Part shown: positions 43,946 to 52,998 of the stretch, piece by piece
How the letters are laid out: the number at the start of each line of letters is the position of its first letter
Position numbering within the stretch: position 1 is the stretch's first letter
Assembly: GCA_016704485.1 (NCBI GenBank)
Contig: JADJAA010000001.1
Coordinates: forward strand, 124,001 to 188,000
DNA: 64,000 nt
Direction of reading: 5' to 3'
Source: Flavobacteriales bacterium
GTDB taxonomy: Bacteria > Bacteroidota > Bacteroidia > Flavobacteriales_F > PHOS-HE28
Translations under genes and position numbers: made by a program
The notes under the pieces: model-generated
The model's database searches: none
Told to the model about the DNA's origin: nothing
What the model saw: the letters and a program-made list of their open reading frames with translations, nothing else

Positions 43946-45471
43946 TCAGCGGATCGGGGATGATGGCTCTAGATCGAATCCGGCTTTCCGTACTTACCGG
44001 ACTGGCTTTGGTATTGGCTACTGCGTCCATGGCCCAGAACGAAGAAGATGCACTTCGGATCAGTTCCCTTTTGCCAGGTGGTACAGCACGTAGCAATGGT
44101 ATGGCCAATGCATTTGGTGCAATTGGCGCAGACCCCGGATCCATCGGAATAAACCCCGCAGGTTTTGGGTTGTACCGCAACTCCGAGCTTACTCTAACGC
44201 CTTCGTTGGAAGTGAATGACGCCTCAAGTAGATTCTATGGACAAAACACATCCGACTCTAAAGCTCGCTTCTATTTCAACAATTTATCACTGATCCTGCA
44301 TAACCCAGCCAAAAAGGATAATGAATGGCGCAGTGGGACTTTCGGCGTGGTCTATGACCGACAACAAAGTCACCACTATGCATCCCGAGCGGTAGGCAAG
44401 GAGATCCCCAGTACTATACTTCAGCGATTCGTAAATGAGGCGAGCGGAACCAGTATTGACGATCTAAGTACCGATGCGTTTCCATTCAGCTCTAGCTTGG
44501 CTTGGTATGCGTATGGAATAGATCCTGCGGTTGTGGATGGTGATACACTCCTGAACGAGTATACACCCGCCATTCCTTTCGGGTCGACCACTGAACAAGT
44601 CCATTCCGTGGATTCCCGTGGAGCGAACACGAACACTAATTTCTTTTATTCCGGCAACTACATGGATCGGCTCTACGTTGGCATTTCAATCGGCATTGCA
44701 AGTCACCGGTTCAAACGCACGACCAAGCATACCGAGACCAGCTTGGATGAAAGTCTGGACCTGAAGGACCTTACCTATACCGAGGACCTGAATACGACCG
44801 GGAATGGCGTGAACGCGAAAGTGGGAGTAATAGGCCGAATTACGGAGCGATTCCGCATGGGCGCTGCTTTCCATAGTCCTCAATGGATGCAGTTGAATGA
44901 CGTCTATGTCTATGAATTGAAGACCTCGTTCCGCACTCCTGATGCTGATGGGAGATCCAGCTATTCCGAAACATCGCCTGATGGCGCGTTCAGCTACCGT
45001 GTAAGGTCTCCGTGGAGAGCGGCGCTAAGCGCCGCTTACGTTGCCGGAAAGAACGGAGTGATCAGTGTGGATTATGAATATGCGGACTATGCGAAAATGC
45101 GATTCCGTAGAAATGATAAATTGGTTGATGATTATGATTTTTCCTTAGAGAATGCTGCGATCAAACAAAGCTTCAGAGCTGTTCATACTATCCGTGTTGG
45201 GATGGAATGGCGAGCTGGAAATTGGTATTACCGGTTGGGTTGGAGCTTTGTTCCTGATGCCTATTTGACTTCGGATCCACGACATGGACAGGCGCTGAAG
45301 ACCTATGCTGCGGGCATCGGCTATCGCACGGACCATGTAGGTGTTGAATTGGGTCTGAACTATAGTGATCGCTCAGCGACCAGATACCCCTACAATGCTG
45401 ATCTGGTCGATCCGATCCGTGAGGATCTGACCAATTATCGAGGATTGGTCACTGTGAGCCTAAGGCCATAG
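43942..45471 (+). CDS. OmpP1/FadL-like outer membrane porin
   Basis: A 509-residue beta-barrel protein. Signal peptide to about residue 31 (ALVLATASMAQ). The OmpP1/FadL hallmark region follows: ISSLLPGGTARSNGMANAFG and GADPGSIGINPAGFGLYRNSEL. The body alternates short amphipathic strands, and the C-terminus ends LVTVSLRP like a final barrel strand. The family takes hydrophobic compounds across the outer membrane. Coupled to the Gly/Tyr-rich lipoprotein gene and followed by a terminator. Confidence 0.88.
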   Translation: MISGSGMMALDRIRLSVLTGLALVLATASMAQNEEDALRISSLLPGGTARSNGMANAFGAIGADPGSIGINPAGFGLYRNSELTLTPSLEVNDASSRFYGQNTSDSKARFYFNNLSLILHNPAKKDNEWRSGTFGVVYDRQQSHHYASRAVGKEIPSTILQRFVNEASGTSIDDLSTDAFPFSSSLAWYAYGIDPAVVDGDTLLNEYTPAIPFGSTTEQVHSVDSRGANTNTNFFYSGNYMDRLYVGISIGIASHRFKRTTKHTETSLDESLDLKDLTYTEDLNTTGNGVNAKVGVIGRITERFRMGAAFHSPQWMQLNDVYVYELKTSFRTPDADGRSSYSETSPDGAFSYRVRSPWRAALSAAYVAGKNGVISVDYEYADYAKMRFRRNDKLVDDYDFSLENAAIKQSFRAVHTIRVGMEWRAGNWYYRLGWSFVPDAYLTSDPRHGQALKTYAAGIGYRTDHVGVELGLNYSDRSATRYPYNADLVDPIREDLTNYRGLVTVSLRP

Positions 45472-45514
45472 CACAGTTCGAACCAAGAACTCCATTCTTT
45501 TCGACACACATCAA

Positions 45515-45544
45515 AAAGCCCCTCACCGTTAGGCGAAGGGCTTT
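45515..45544 (+). terminator. Terminator after the porin gene
   Basis: Stem AAAGCCC / GGGCTTT, extended inward with two mismatches (CTCACC against GGCGAA), 43 bases after the stop. The downstream T-run is short. Confidence 0.6.
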
Positions 45545-45748
45545 GAATTTCTGGTTCGTTATACCATTTGGAATTAGAGATTCGTCCGAAGATGCGAACC
45601 TGACTGCCGAAGGCACGTGTTAAGTTTTGACCAGGCGATTCAAAAAATATTTGCATAGCCATAGCTACGGAACTAGTTTTTGAAGAAGCATGGGCGGAAA
45701 AGAGCGAGCAGATTGAATGGATCTCTATTTCCAAATGGTATTAAAGGA

Positions 45749-46570
45749 TCACTTACCGCCTTCAACACTTTCCACTACATATTCATCCACAAGGATGCGT
45801 CCGCAATGTTCGCAAACGATCACTTTCTTATGGCTAGCTATATCCAATTGGCGCTGTGGCGGAATGCTATTGAAACAACCCCCGCAGCTACCACGCTCAA
45901 CGGGTACAACAGCAAGCCCGTTCCGTGAGTTCTCACGAATACGGGCATAGGCGCTCAACAGACGCGCTTCGATGTGCTTAGCAGCAGCGTCACTTTTCTT
46001 GATCAGGTCCTTCTCCTCCTTCTCCGTCTCGGCAATGATGGTATCAAGCTCCTTCTTCTTCAAAGCAAGATCCTTCTTGCGCTCAGTATAACGCTCCTTG
46101 CTCTCCTCTACCACCGTCTTCTTGCCGTCTATCTGCGCCTTGGCTTCCTTGATGCGTTTCTCTGCAAGCTGGATCTCCAAGTTCTGGAATTCCACTTCCT
46201 TGGTCAAAGAATCGTATTCACGGTTGTTACGCACCTTGGCCTGTTGCGCCTCGTACTTTTTGATCTGTGCTTTGGCGTCCTTGATCGCATTCTGCTTATC
46301 AGTGACCTGCTCCTCCATCTCCGTGAGCTCGCCTTGCAGCTTGGTCATGCGTGTCTCAAGTCCAGTAACCTCATCTTCAAGGTCCTGTACCTCAAGTGGA
46401 AGCTCTCCACGTTGGGTCTTGATCTTATCGACCAATGTATCGAAGTGCTGCAAACGGTACAATTCAACGAGCCTCTCAGCGATCGTATTATCGGTTTTCG
46501 TTGCGGCCTTTTTAGTAGCCTTACCGTTATCCGATGCAGTCTTTGCTTCTTTCACGCTGGTCTTCGCCAT
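45749..46570 (-). CDS. CT398-like coiled-coil zinc-ribbon protein
   Basis: A 273-residue protein: a basic N-terminal tail, a long coiled coil (about 60-200, heavily Glu/Lys/Gln), and a C-terminal zinc ribbon with CGGC (Cys229, Cys232) and CEHC (Cys253, Cys256), ending ILVDEYV. This matches the DUF164/CT398 zinc-ribbon family, often encoded next to Nif3-like proteins as here. Proposed links are to nucleic-acid handling or secretion; role unsettled. A -7-like TACCTTTG (46627-46620, minus strand) lies in the 3' end of the nif3-like gene. Confidence 0.9.
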   Translation of the reverse strand: MAKTSVKEAKTASDNGKATKKAATKTDNTIAERLVELYRLQHFDTLVDKIKTQRGELPLEVQDLEDEVTGLETRMTKLQGELTEMEEQVTDKQNAIKDAKAQIKKYEAQQAKVRNNREYDSLTKEVEFQNLEIQLAEKRIKEAKAQIDGKKTVVEESKERYTERKKDLALKKKELDTIIAETEKEEKDLIKKSDAAAKHIEARLLSAYARIRENSRNGLAVVPVERGSCGGCFNSIPPQRQLDIASHKKVIVCEHCGRILVDEYVVESVEGGK

Positions 46571-46572
46571 GG

Positions 46573-47667
46573 TCAGTAATGGTATATGGGATCCGTGACA
46601 ATTTTCGTCAAACGGACGGCAAAGGTAGGGAAAAGTTGGGCCAATCTGCGTTGGATCAGGTGCATCGTGAATTGTTCGCTGCCGAAATGCCCAATATCAG
46701 CCAATAACAGACTGCCATCAGCATCAAAAAATTCGTGGTATTTCACGTCCCCAGTGATATACGCATCAACACCTTCGCTCTTCGACCTGTTGATCAAAAA
46801 AGCACCGGAACCACCACACATTCCAACGCGCTTAATGGGTCTACCCAATAATTTGGAATGACGTAAGGTCTTTAGCCCGAAAACTTCCTTCAATCGTGCC
46901 AAGAACTCTTGTTCTGACAATGGCTTGTCCCATTCACCGACCAGACCACTTCCGACCCGAGGATGCCTGTTATGCAATGGAACCAGGTCATAAGCCACTT
47001 CCTCATAGGGATGTGCTTCTCTCATGGTGCTGATGATCATCCTTTCCTTGAATACTGGATAAATGACCTCCACGCGCGTTTCGGGCTCCTTGTGGCGTTC
47101 ACCGATCTTCCCCACATAGGGCACCGTTCCTTCCGTACCTCTGAATGTGCCGGTTCCTTCAACATTGAAACTACACTCGTCATAATCGCCCACGTGCCCG
47201 GCCCCGGCCCGGAACATAGCCTCACGCACTTGTTCGGCATGTGAATGCGGAACGAATACCGATAGTTTGCGGAGTAGATCAACTTTAGGTTCCAGAACGC
47301 CCATTGGCTTTAATCGCAGACGTGACGCGATCTCTCCATTCACGCCATCATGCACATTATCCAGATTCGTATGAATTGCATATAAAGCGATGTCGTGCTT
47401 TATCGCGGCTCTAAGTGTCCGTTCTACGTAACCATTCCCGGACAGACACTTTAACCCTCTGAATATCAATGGATGATGACTAATGATGAGTTGACAATTC
47501 TGCATTGCAGCTTCCTCTATCACAGTCTCGGTACAGTCCAAACAGACCATAGCACTCAAAATTTCCATATTAGGATCGCCCAACTGTAATCCACTATTGT
47601 CATATGCCTCTTGTAGGCTAAGAGGAGCCCATTGTTCCAGAGCAGCGATCAATTTACTCAATTTCAT
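46573..47667 (-). CDS. Nif3-like dinuclear metal centre protein
   Basis: A 364-residue protein from ATG 47667 (MKLSKLIAALEQWAPLSLQE); an open extension to 47901 is non-conserved. Nif3 motifs: YDNSGLQLGDPN, ISHHPLIFRG, YAIHTNLDNVHDGVN, a central PII-like insert (about 125-235, HPYEEVAYDLVPL), then GRPIKRVGMCGGSGAFLI, DAYITGDVKYHEFFDA and LADIGHFGSEQF. It forms a hexameric toroid with a two-metal site; biochemical role debated. Paired with the zinc-ribbon gene 2 bases downstream. Confidence 0.93.
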   Translation of the reverse strand: MKLSKLIAALEQWAPLSLQEAYDNSGLQLGDPNMEILSAMVCLDCTETVIEEAAMQNCQLIISHHPLIFRGLKCLSGNGYVERTLRAAIKHDIALYAIHTNLDNVHDGVNGEIASRLRLKPMGVLEPKVDLLRKLSVFVPHSHAEQVREAMFRAGAGHVGDYDECSFNVEGTGTFRGTEGTVPYVGKIGERHKEPETRVEVIYPVFKERMIISTMREAHPYEEVAYDLVPLHNRHPRVGSGLVGEWDKPLSEQEFLARLKEVFGLKTLRHSKLLGRPIKRVGMCGGSGAFLINRSKSEGVDAYITGDVKYHEFFDADGSLLLADIGHFGSEQFTMHLIQRRLAQLFPTFAVRLTKIVTDPIYHY

Positions 47668-48026
47668 GTCACGAAGGAACGACCTTGCCGCACTCCTTTC
47701 AAAATTAAACGCCTTATTGAACCCAGAATTTGCATCGAACAACGATTGACATTTGTCGCCGAAATGCGGAGGACCACGGATACCAATGACCAATAGGATA
47801 GTAGGTATGGTGGCGCACTGATGCCCGTAGGCAAGTGCGTATACACCATGCGCCACAGAGACCCATGCGAACTTACACGTGAGGTGAGCAAACGTGGGCA
47901 TTTGATGATCGTGAGCTGACCACTACGGTTGACCTGAGTGAAAGGTCATCCGTGAATATGGTTTGTGTCCAGGTTGAACCATTCGATGGTTAGCAATTCC
48001 GCAGTTGTGCCATCTTTGATCCCCCA
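47668..48026. other. Gene-free stretch, 359 bases
   Basis: Divergent intergenic region between the Nif3-like gene and lpxK. I see no convincing open frame, repeat or consensus TAnnTTTG box at a good distance from either start. It should hold both promoters. Confidence 0.4.
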
Positions 48027-49082
48027 ATGACCCTGCTGCGCATTCTTCTCGCTCCATTCACGTTGCTACATGCTGCGGTCCTTCGCATACGTCATCTGCT
48101 CTATGACACTGGTGTGATCAGACCGGTCCGCCCCGCAATACCGACCATCGCTATTGGAAATCTTGCACTAGGCGGAACTGGAAAAACGCCAATGATGGAA
48201 CTTGTTCTGCGAATTTTGAAGGGCACTGAACAGATCGCAACGCTAAGCCGAGGTTATGGCAGAAAGGGATCCGACCTGCACGAAGTGAATGCCAATGACG
48301 CAACGGCGCTATCAGGCGATGAGCCCGTACAAGTAAAACGAAATTTTCCCCAAGTTCATGTCTTCGTTGGAGCCGATCGAATTGCGGGTATTGTAGCAAT
48401 ACAGGAACAATTACCGGATGTGAGTGCCGTGGTACTGGATGATGCTTTGCAACACCGAAAAGTCAATGCTGGCCTGAACATTCTCCTTACTACGTGGCAA
48501 AGACCGTATTGCGATGATGTGCTCTTTCCGGCCGGGACCCTACGCGATCTGCGTTACAGGGCCGAAGCCGCGCAGGTGATCGTGGTCACCAAATGCCCTT
48601 CTTTACCCAGCGATACGGAACAGGATAAGTGGAGACATCGGCTACGGATCGATGCTCATCAGCAGCTTTTTTTCAGTGGGATCGAATACGAGAGCCTCCG
48701 TCCTTATAGTGATCCTGTAGCAGTAAAAGGCGAAAAGCCGAAGATCCTTTTGTTCACGGGAATTGCTGATCCTCGGCCTCTCCTGTTACACGTTCGCAGC
48801 TTGGCCGATAGCGTTGAACACATCGCTTTCAAGGACCACCATGCATTCACCTCAAAAGACCTTCACCATCTGGCGACGGTTTTTGGTAAATTCGCACCCG
48901 GCCCAAAAATGCTGGTCACCACTGAAAAGGATGCCGCAAGGCTTGGTTCAGTGATAAGGGGTAGTGCACTCGAAGGATTGCCACTCTACGTGATCGGAAT
49001 GAGGGCCGTAATTTTGAATGAACCAGAACGTTTCGCTGAATTGATCCAACGCCATGTTGCAACGCATAAAACGCATAGCTGA
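48027..49082 (+). CDS. lpxK: Tetraacyldisaccharide 4'-kinase
   Basis: Phosphorylates the lipid A precursor at the 4' position at the inner membrane. 351 residues. N-terminal membrane-associated helix (LLRILLAPFTLLHAAVL), HLLYDTGVIRP, the Walker A GNLALGGTGKT (44-54), LSRGYGRKG, GDEPVQVKRNFP, VLDDALQHRKV and GIADPRPLL are all present and in order. Its last 29 bases overlap the purine nucleoside phosphorylase gene. Confidence 0.95.
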   Translation: MTLLRILLAPFTLLHAAVLRIRHLLYDTGVIRPVRPAIPTIAIGNLALGGTGKTPMMELVLRILKGTEQIATLSRGYGRKGSDLHEVNANDATALSGDEPVQVKRNFPQVHVFVGADRIAGIVAIQEQLPDVSAVVLDDALQHRKVNAGLNILLTTWQRPYCDDVLFPAGTLRDLRYRAEAAQVIVVTKCPSLPSDTEQDKWRHRLRIDAHQQLFFSGIEYESLRPYSDPVAVKGEKPKILLFTGIADPRPLLLHVRSLADSVEHIAFKDHHAFTSKDLHHLATVFGKFAPGPKMLVTTEKDAARLGSVIRGSALEGLPLYVIGMRAVILNEPERFAELIQRHVATHKTHS

Positions 49083-49866
49083 ATACCTTAAGAAAGCCAC
49101 TGATGGTTTCATACCAGAGACGGGGATCATCCTCGGAACGGGGCTTAGCGGTCTAGGGAAGGAGATCGATGTGAAATTCAGCATCGCATACAAGGATATC
49201 CCTGAATTTCCGGTGAGTACGGTTCAAGGACATCCCGGCAAATTGCTGTTCGGCATCCTTGGTGGTAAGCCCGTAGTGGCCATGCAAGGCCGTTTCCACT
49301 TTTACGAAGGTTGGACCATGGATGAGGTGATCATGCCTGTTCGCGTTATGAAGTTCTTAGGGATCCATAGACTTTTCGTGAGCAACGCATGCGGAGGTGT
49401 CAATCCAGCTCACGACACAGGCGACCTGATGATCCTGAACGATCACATTTGTCTTTTCCCTAACCCGCTCATTGGCAAGAACATCGATGAGCTCGGACCA
49501 CGCTTTCCAGATATGAGTGAACCTTACGATCATGCATTGATCGCAACCGCAAAGGAGATCGCTGCCAAGAACAATATCACGGTACGCGAAGGAACTTACG
49601 TTGGACTTACCGGGCCAACGCTTGAGACTCCTGCGGAGTATCGCTACGTTAGGAATATTGGAGGTGACGCAGTGGGTATGAGTACCGTACCGGAAGTGAT
49701 TGCTGCGAGACAAATGGGAATTCCGTGTTTCGCAATGAGCGTTATCACCGATATGGGTGTGGAAGGACGCATCGAAAAAACGACGCATGAAATGGTTCAG
49801 CGCGTCGCCGAAGTTGCAGAGCCAAAGCTCACGTTGATCATGCGGGAATTGATCGCGAGTTGTTGA
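49054..49866 (+). CDS. Purine nucleoside phosphorylase (PNP-I family)
   Basis: Splits purine nucleosides with phosphate. 270 residues, the trimeric low-mass PNP type. Motifs: GIILGTGLSGLG, VQGHPGKLLFG, MQGRFHFYEGW (His and Tyr near the ribose), SNACGGVNP, YVGLTGPTLETPAEYR and VGMSTVPEVIAARQMG. The C-terminus ends in a helix. It overlaps lpxK by 29 bases in another frame, so the two are surely co-transcribed. Confidence 0.94.
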   Translation: MLQRIKRIAEYLKKATDGFIPETGIILGTGLSGLGKEIDVKFSIAYKDIPEFPVSTVQGHPGKLLFGILGGKPVVAMQGRFHFYEGWTMDEVIMPVRVMKFLGIHRLFVSNACGGVNPAHDTGDLMILNDHICLFPNPLIGKNIDELGPRFPDMSEPYDHALIATAKEIAAKNNITVREGTYVGLTGPTLETPAEYRYVRNIGGDAVGMSTVPEVIAARQMGIPCFAMSVITDMGVEGRIEKTTHEMVQRVAEVAEPKLTLIMRELIASC

Positions 49867-49881
49867 GTGGTGAATGAAATG

Positions 49882-50090
49882 GAACGCTCTCCAGCCCAAG
49901 ACCGGAGTGACAGATGCTGAAAGAAATGATCAACACAGATTATGGATAGCGTAGTGAAAATGGTATTGCCTGAAACCTATTTTTCAGCAAAGCGATAAAT
50001 TCCGGGACTGCTAACTGCCGCTGCAAATTGCCACAGCTCACTGCTAACTGCCAACTGCCACTGCCAACTGCTCATTGTTAACTTCGTTAG
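49882..50090. repeat. Intergenic repeat cluster (GC-hairpin relative and AACTGC repeats)
   Basis: 49882-49920 resembles 8266-8305 (GAACGCTCTCC, then CCGGAGTGAC and GCTGA). 50008-50090 is a degenerate tandem of AACTGC-type units (CTGCTAACTGCC, CCAACTGCCACTGCCAACTG), a low-complexity pattern. No gene is seen between 49867 and 50156. Confidence 0.6.
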
Positions 50091-50156
50091 AATTGTTGAA
50101 TTTCGATTGTTGTGGTAAGGCTTATTGGTGATGACTTAGCTCAAGTGAAGAATTGA

Positions 50157-51677
50157 ATGGTAAAAGAGATCGATACAAAAGCTTCCGTGACCGGCACCGG
50201 TGCACCTCATTGGAGTGTGAAGTACGACCTTGTTGTAGGGCTCGAAGTACACGCGCAGTTGATCACCGAGACCAAGGCGTACAGTTGCGACCCGAATGCA
50301 TACGGAGATCATCCGAATACGAATGTCTCCCCACTGACGCTAGGGCATCCTGGAACTTTGCCAGTTGCCAACAAACGTGTTATAGAACATGCCGTTCGCA
50401 TCGGGTTGGCCACCAATTGCACGATCGCGCCTTGGATGCACTACGCTCGTAAGAACTATTTCTACCCTGATCTACCGAAAGGATATCAGATCACACAGGA
50501 TAAAACGCCCATCTGCACCAATGGGTTCATTGATATTCCGAACACACGCGATCCTGGAGTGAAGGAAATGACACGGATCGGTATCACTCGGATCCACATG
50601 GAAGAGGATGCCGGAAAGAGCATCCATGATGTCGATCCGTTCAATACGCTCGTTGACCTCAATCGCGCCGGTGTACCGCTGGTGGAGATCGTAAGCGAAC
50701 CTGATATCCGCAGCGGACAGGAGGCTTACGATTACTTGGTGGAGGTGCGTCGCTTAGTGCGTTATTTGGATATCTGCGATGGAAACATGGAAGAAGGTTC
50801 CATGCGTTGCGATGCGAACATCAGTCTGCGCATTAAGGGAGTTGAGGAGTTCGGTACGCGTTGTGAAGTGAAGAACATGAACAGTTTCCGCAACGTGATG
50901 CGTGCGATCGAATACGAGGCACAGCGCCAAAGCGAGATCCTGGACGCTGGCGGCGAGATCCACATGGAGACCCGCTCGTTCGATGCTGCCACCGGAAGCA
51001 CGAGTGGCATGCGTAGCAAAGAAGAAGCGCATGACTACAGGTATTTTCCAGAACCTGATCTACAACCGATCACCGTTTCTGAGTCGCACAAGGAAGCCAT
51101 CCGAAAGGCAATGCCTCCCCTACCCCGCGAACTGCGTGAGAAGTACACCAAGGAGTTAGGGCTAAGCGATTACGACGCCGCAATACTTACGGATGATAAA
51201 GCAACCGCCTTGTACTATGAGGATGTGATCAAGGGAACGACCAATCACAAAGCAGCGGCAAACTGGGTAATGGGCGATGTGCGTAGTTGGATGAATGAGC
51301 AAGGGCTGACGATGGACCAATTCCCGATCTCCGCGGATCGTCTTGCGGGCCTGGTCACGTTGATCGATAGTGGGAGGATAAGCCACTCGATCGCCAGCCA
51401 GAAATTGTTCCCTTTAATGCTGAACGATACGTCGACAAGCCCTGCTGACCTAGCCGCTGCAAATGACCTTGTCCAAGATGCCGGGGATGACGTGGTAGAA
51501 GGAATAATGAAGGAAGTAATGGCTCGCTATCCCGATAAAGTAGTAGCCTATCGTGCCGGGAACAAAGGGCTACTTGGCTTGTTCATGGGTGAAGTAATGA
51601 AGGGAACCAAGGGTAAGGCCGATCCTAAAAAAGCAAACGAAGTAGTACGTTCCATACTGGAAAAAGACAACGCTTAA
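50157..51677 (+). CDS. gatB: Aspartyl/glutamyl-tRNA amidotransferase subunit B
   Basis: Amidates misacylated Glu-tRNA-Gln (and Asp-tRNA-Asn) together with GatA and GatC. 506 residues. VGLEVHAQL near the N-terminus, LGHPGTLPVANKRV, RKNYFYPDLPKGYQI, the pocket LNRAGVPLVEIVSEPD, MRCDANISLR, and a C-terminal helical tail domain (from about 400) that binds tRNA. The first about 20 residues may be a variable leader. Three bases separate it from the thioredoxin-like lipoprotein gene. gatA and gatC are not in the window. Confidence 0.96.
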   Translation: MVKEIDTKASVTGTGAPHWSVKYDLVVGLEVHAQLITETKAYSCDPNAYGDHPNTNVSPLTLGHPGTLPVANKRVIEHAVRIGLATNCTIAPWMHYARKNYFYPDLPKGYQITQDKTPICTNGFIDIPNTRDPGVKEMTRIGITRIHMEEDAGKSIHDVDPFNTLVDLNRAGVPLVEIVSEPDIRSGQEAYDYLVEVRRLVRYLDICDGNMEEGSMRCDANISLRIKGVEEFGTRCEVKNMNSFRNVMRAIEYEAQRQSEILDAGGEIHMETRSFDAATGSTSGMRSKEEAHDYRYFPEPDLQPITVSESHKEAIRKAMPPLPRELREKYTKELGLSDYDAAILTDDKATALYYEDVIKGTTNHKAAANWVMGDVRSWMNEQGLTMDQFPISADRLAGLVTLIDSGRISHSIASQKLFPLMLNDTSTSPADLAAANDLVQDAGDDVVEGIMKEVMARYPDKVVAYRAGNKGLLGLFMGEVMKGTKGKADPKKANEVVRSILEKDNA

Positions 51678-51679
51678 CA

Positions 51680-52822
51680 ATGAAAACAAGTTCCATTTTT
51701 CAGGCACTGGCCTGTATCATCCTAGTATCCTGTGGCAACATAGGTTCAAATTCCCGTACCGTTGAATTGAACGTTGAAGGCGCCGGTAATAGGACCGCGG
51801 TCTTCGATAAATTCGACAACAATGTTCCTGTTCGTGTGGATACCGTTGTCCTGGACGCAAATGGTAAAGGCAAACTGGAGATCCCGAAGTTACCGTTGGA
51901 CTTTTATCGGATTACAATTGATGGCGAGCAGCTCGTTCTGGCCTTGGACAGTGCTGAATCACTAAGTATTGATTCCAAGCTAGGGGACCTGAATATGCCG
52001 TCCAGGATCGAGGGTTCGTTACATGCTACTGCGCTGCATGACTTCTTCAAGAGCGCAAAGACATTCGAGACGGAGACAAATACATTAAAGGAAGCTCTGA
52101 ACATGCAACCGCCAGACGCAAGTACAATGGCACGGTACAATCAGCTCAATGCCGAATTCTACGAACGCACCAAGACGTTCACGCAAGAGAATTCCGGTTC
52201 GCCGGTTGCGATCACTTCGGTTACACGACTGGATATCAACAAGGAGATGGATCTGTTCAAAAAAGTGCGGGATGATCTGCGCAAGGTGATGCCGAAGTCC
52301 AGCGTTTTCACTCAATTCCGAGATCAAGTTGCGAGCTTCGAAACACAACAAACGCAACTTAAAATGCAACAGGAGGCAGAAGAACGGAAGAACAGCATGC
52401 TCCCGTTCGGAAGCGTTGCACCGGAGATCCGCCAACAAACTCCGGATGGCGGAACATTCGCTCTAAGTGACCTTCGCGGCCAGTACGTGCTGATCGATTT
52501 CTGGGCCAGCTGGTGCCGTCCATGCCGTTACGAGAACCCGAACGTGAAACGGATCTATGAGCGCTTCCATAAAAAAGGATTCGAGATCCTCGGCGTGTCG
52601 TTGGATAAGGATCTTGAGGCTTGGAAAAAAGCGATCAAGGACGATGGCCTTCCCTGGAAACACGTGAGTGATCTCGGTTACTGGAACAATGCCGCCGCAC
52701 AGGAATACGGGGCCAACAGTATCCCGTACACCGTGCTGGTCGATAAGGAAGGAAAGATCCTCGCAAAAGGAATGCGCGCGAACGAACTGGAACCGAAGTT
52801 GGAAGAGATCTTTGGAAAGTAG
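51680..52822 (+). CDS. TlpA-like thiol-disulfide oxidoreductase lipoprotein
   Basis: A 380-residue envelope protein: lipoprotein signal MKTSSIFQALACIILVSCGN (Cys18), an N-terminal DUF4369-like beta domain (about 25-115), a helical linker (about 115-240) and a C-terminal thioredoxin fold with DFWASWCRPCRYENP. The active site is Cys279-Arg-Pro-Cys282, and a cis-Pro loop NSIPYTVLVD follows. It reduces or isomerises disulfides in the periplasm. Family typical for Bacteroidota; partner unknown. Confidence 0.92.
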   Translation: MKTSSIFQALACIILVSCGNIGSNSRTVELNVEGAGNRTAVFDKFDNNVPVRVDTVVLDANGKGKLEIPKLPLDFYRITIDGEQLVLALDSAESLSIDSKLGDLNMPSRIEGSLHATALHDFFKSAKTFETETNTLKEALNMQPPDASTMARYNQLNAEFYERTKTFTQENSGSPVAITSVTRLDINKEMDLFKKVRDDLRKVMPKSSVFTQFRDQVASFETQQTQLKMQQEAEERKNSMLPFGSVAPEIRQQTPDGGTFALSDLRGQYVLIDFWASWCRPCRYENPNVKRIYERFHKKGFEILGVSLDKDLEAWKKAIKDDGLPWKHVSDLGYWNNAAAQEYGANSIPYTVLVDKEGKILAKGMRANELEPKLEEIFGK

Positions 52823-52831
52823 TTATTGGCA

Positions 52832-52950
52832 ATTGGTTGTTGGTTTTTACTGTCTGGGCGGGCGATGACCAGTCGCACCATACGTGTTATTATTCCGCTC
52901 GGTAAGCCCGCGTGTTGCAATGCAGACAGCAAAAAACCAACAACTGACAA
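52832..52950. repeat. Long inverted-repeat element, copy 1
   Basis: The left arm at about 52836-52857 (TTGTTGGTTTTTACTGTCTG) is nearly the reverse complement of the right arm at 52923-52944 (CAGACAGCAAAAAACCAACA). The centre contains GGGCGATGACCAG. It starts 10 bases after a gene stop. A related element lies at 57928-58117. Confidence 0.7.
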
Positions 52951-52998
52951 CTTTCCGTATTGACCAGATCGAGGCGCAGCTATTTTCACACACGCTGA

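Noticed and set aside
47668..47901. N-terminal extension of the Nif3-like protein
   Set aside because: The added residues are not conserved-looking and ATG 47667 gives the normal family start MKLSKLI.
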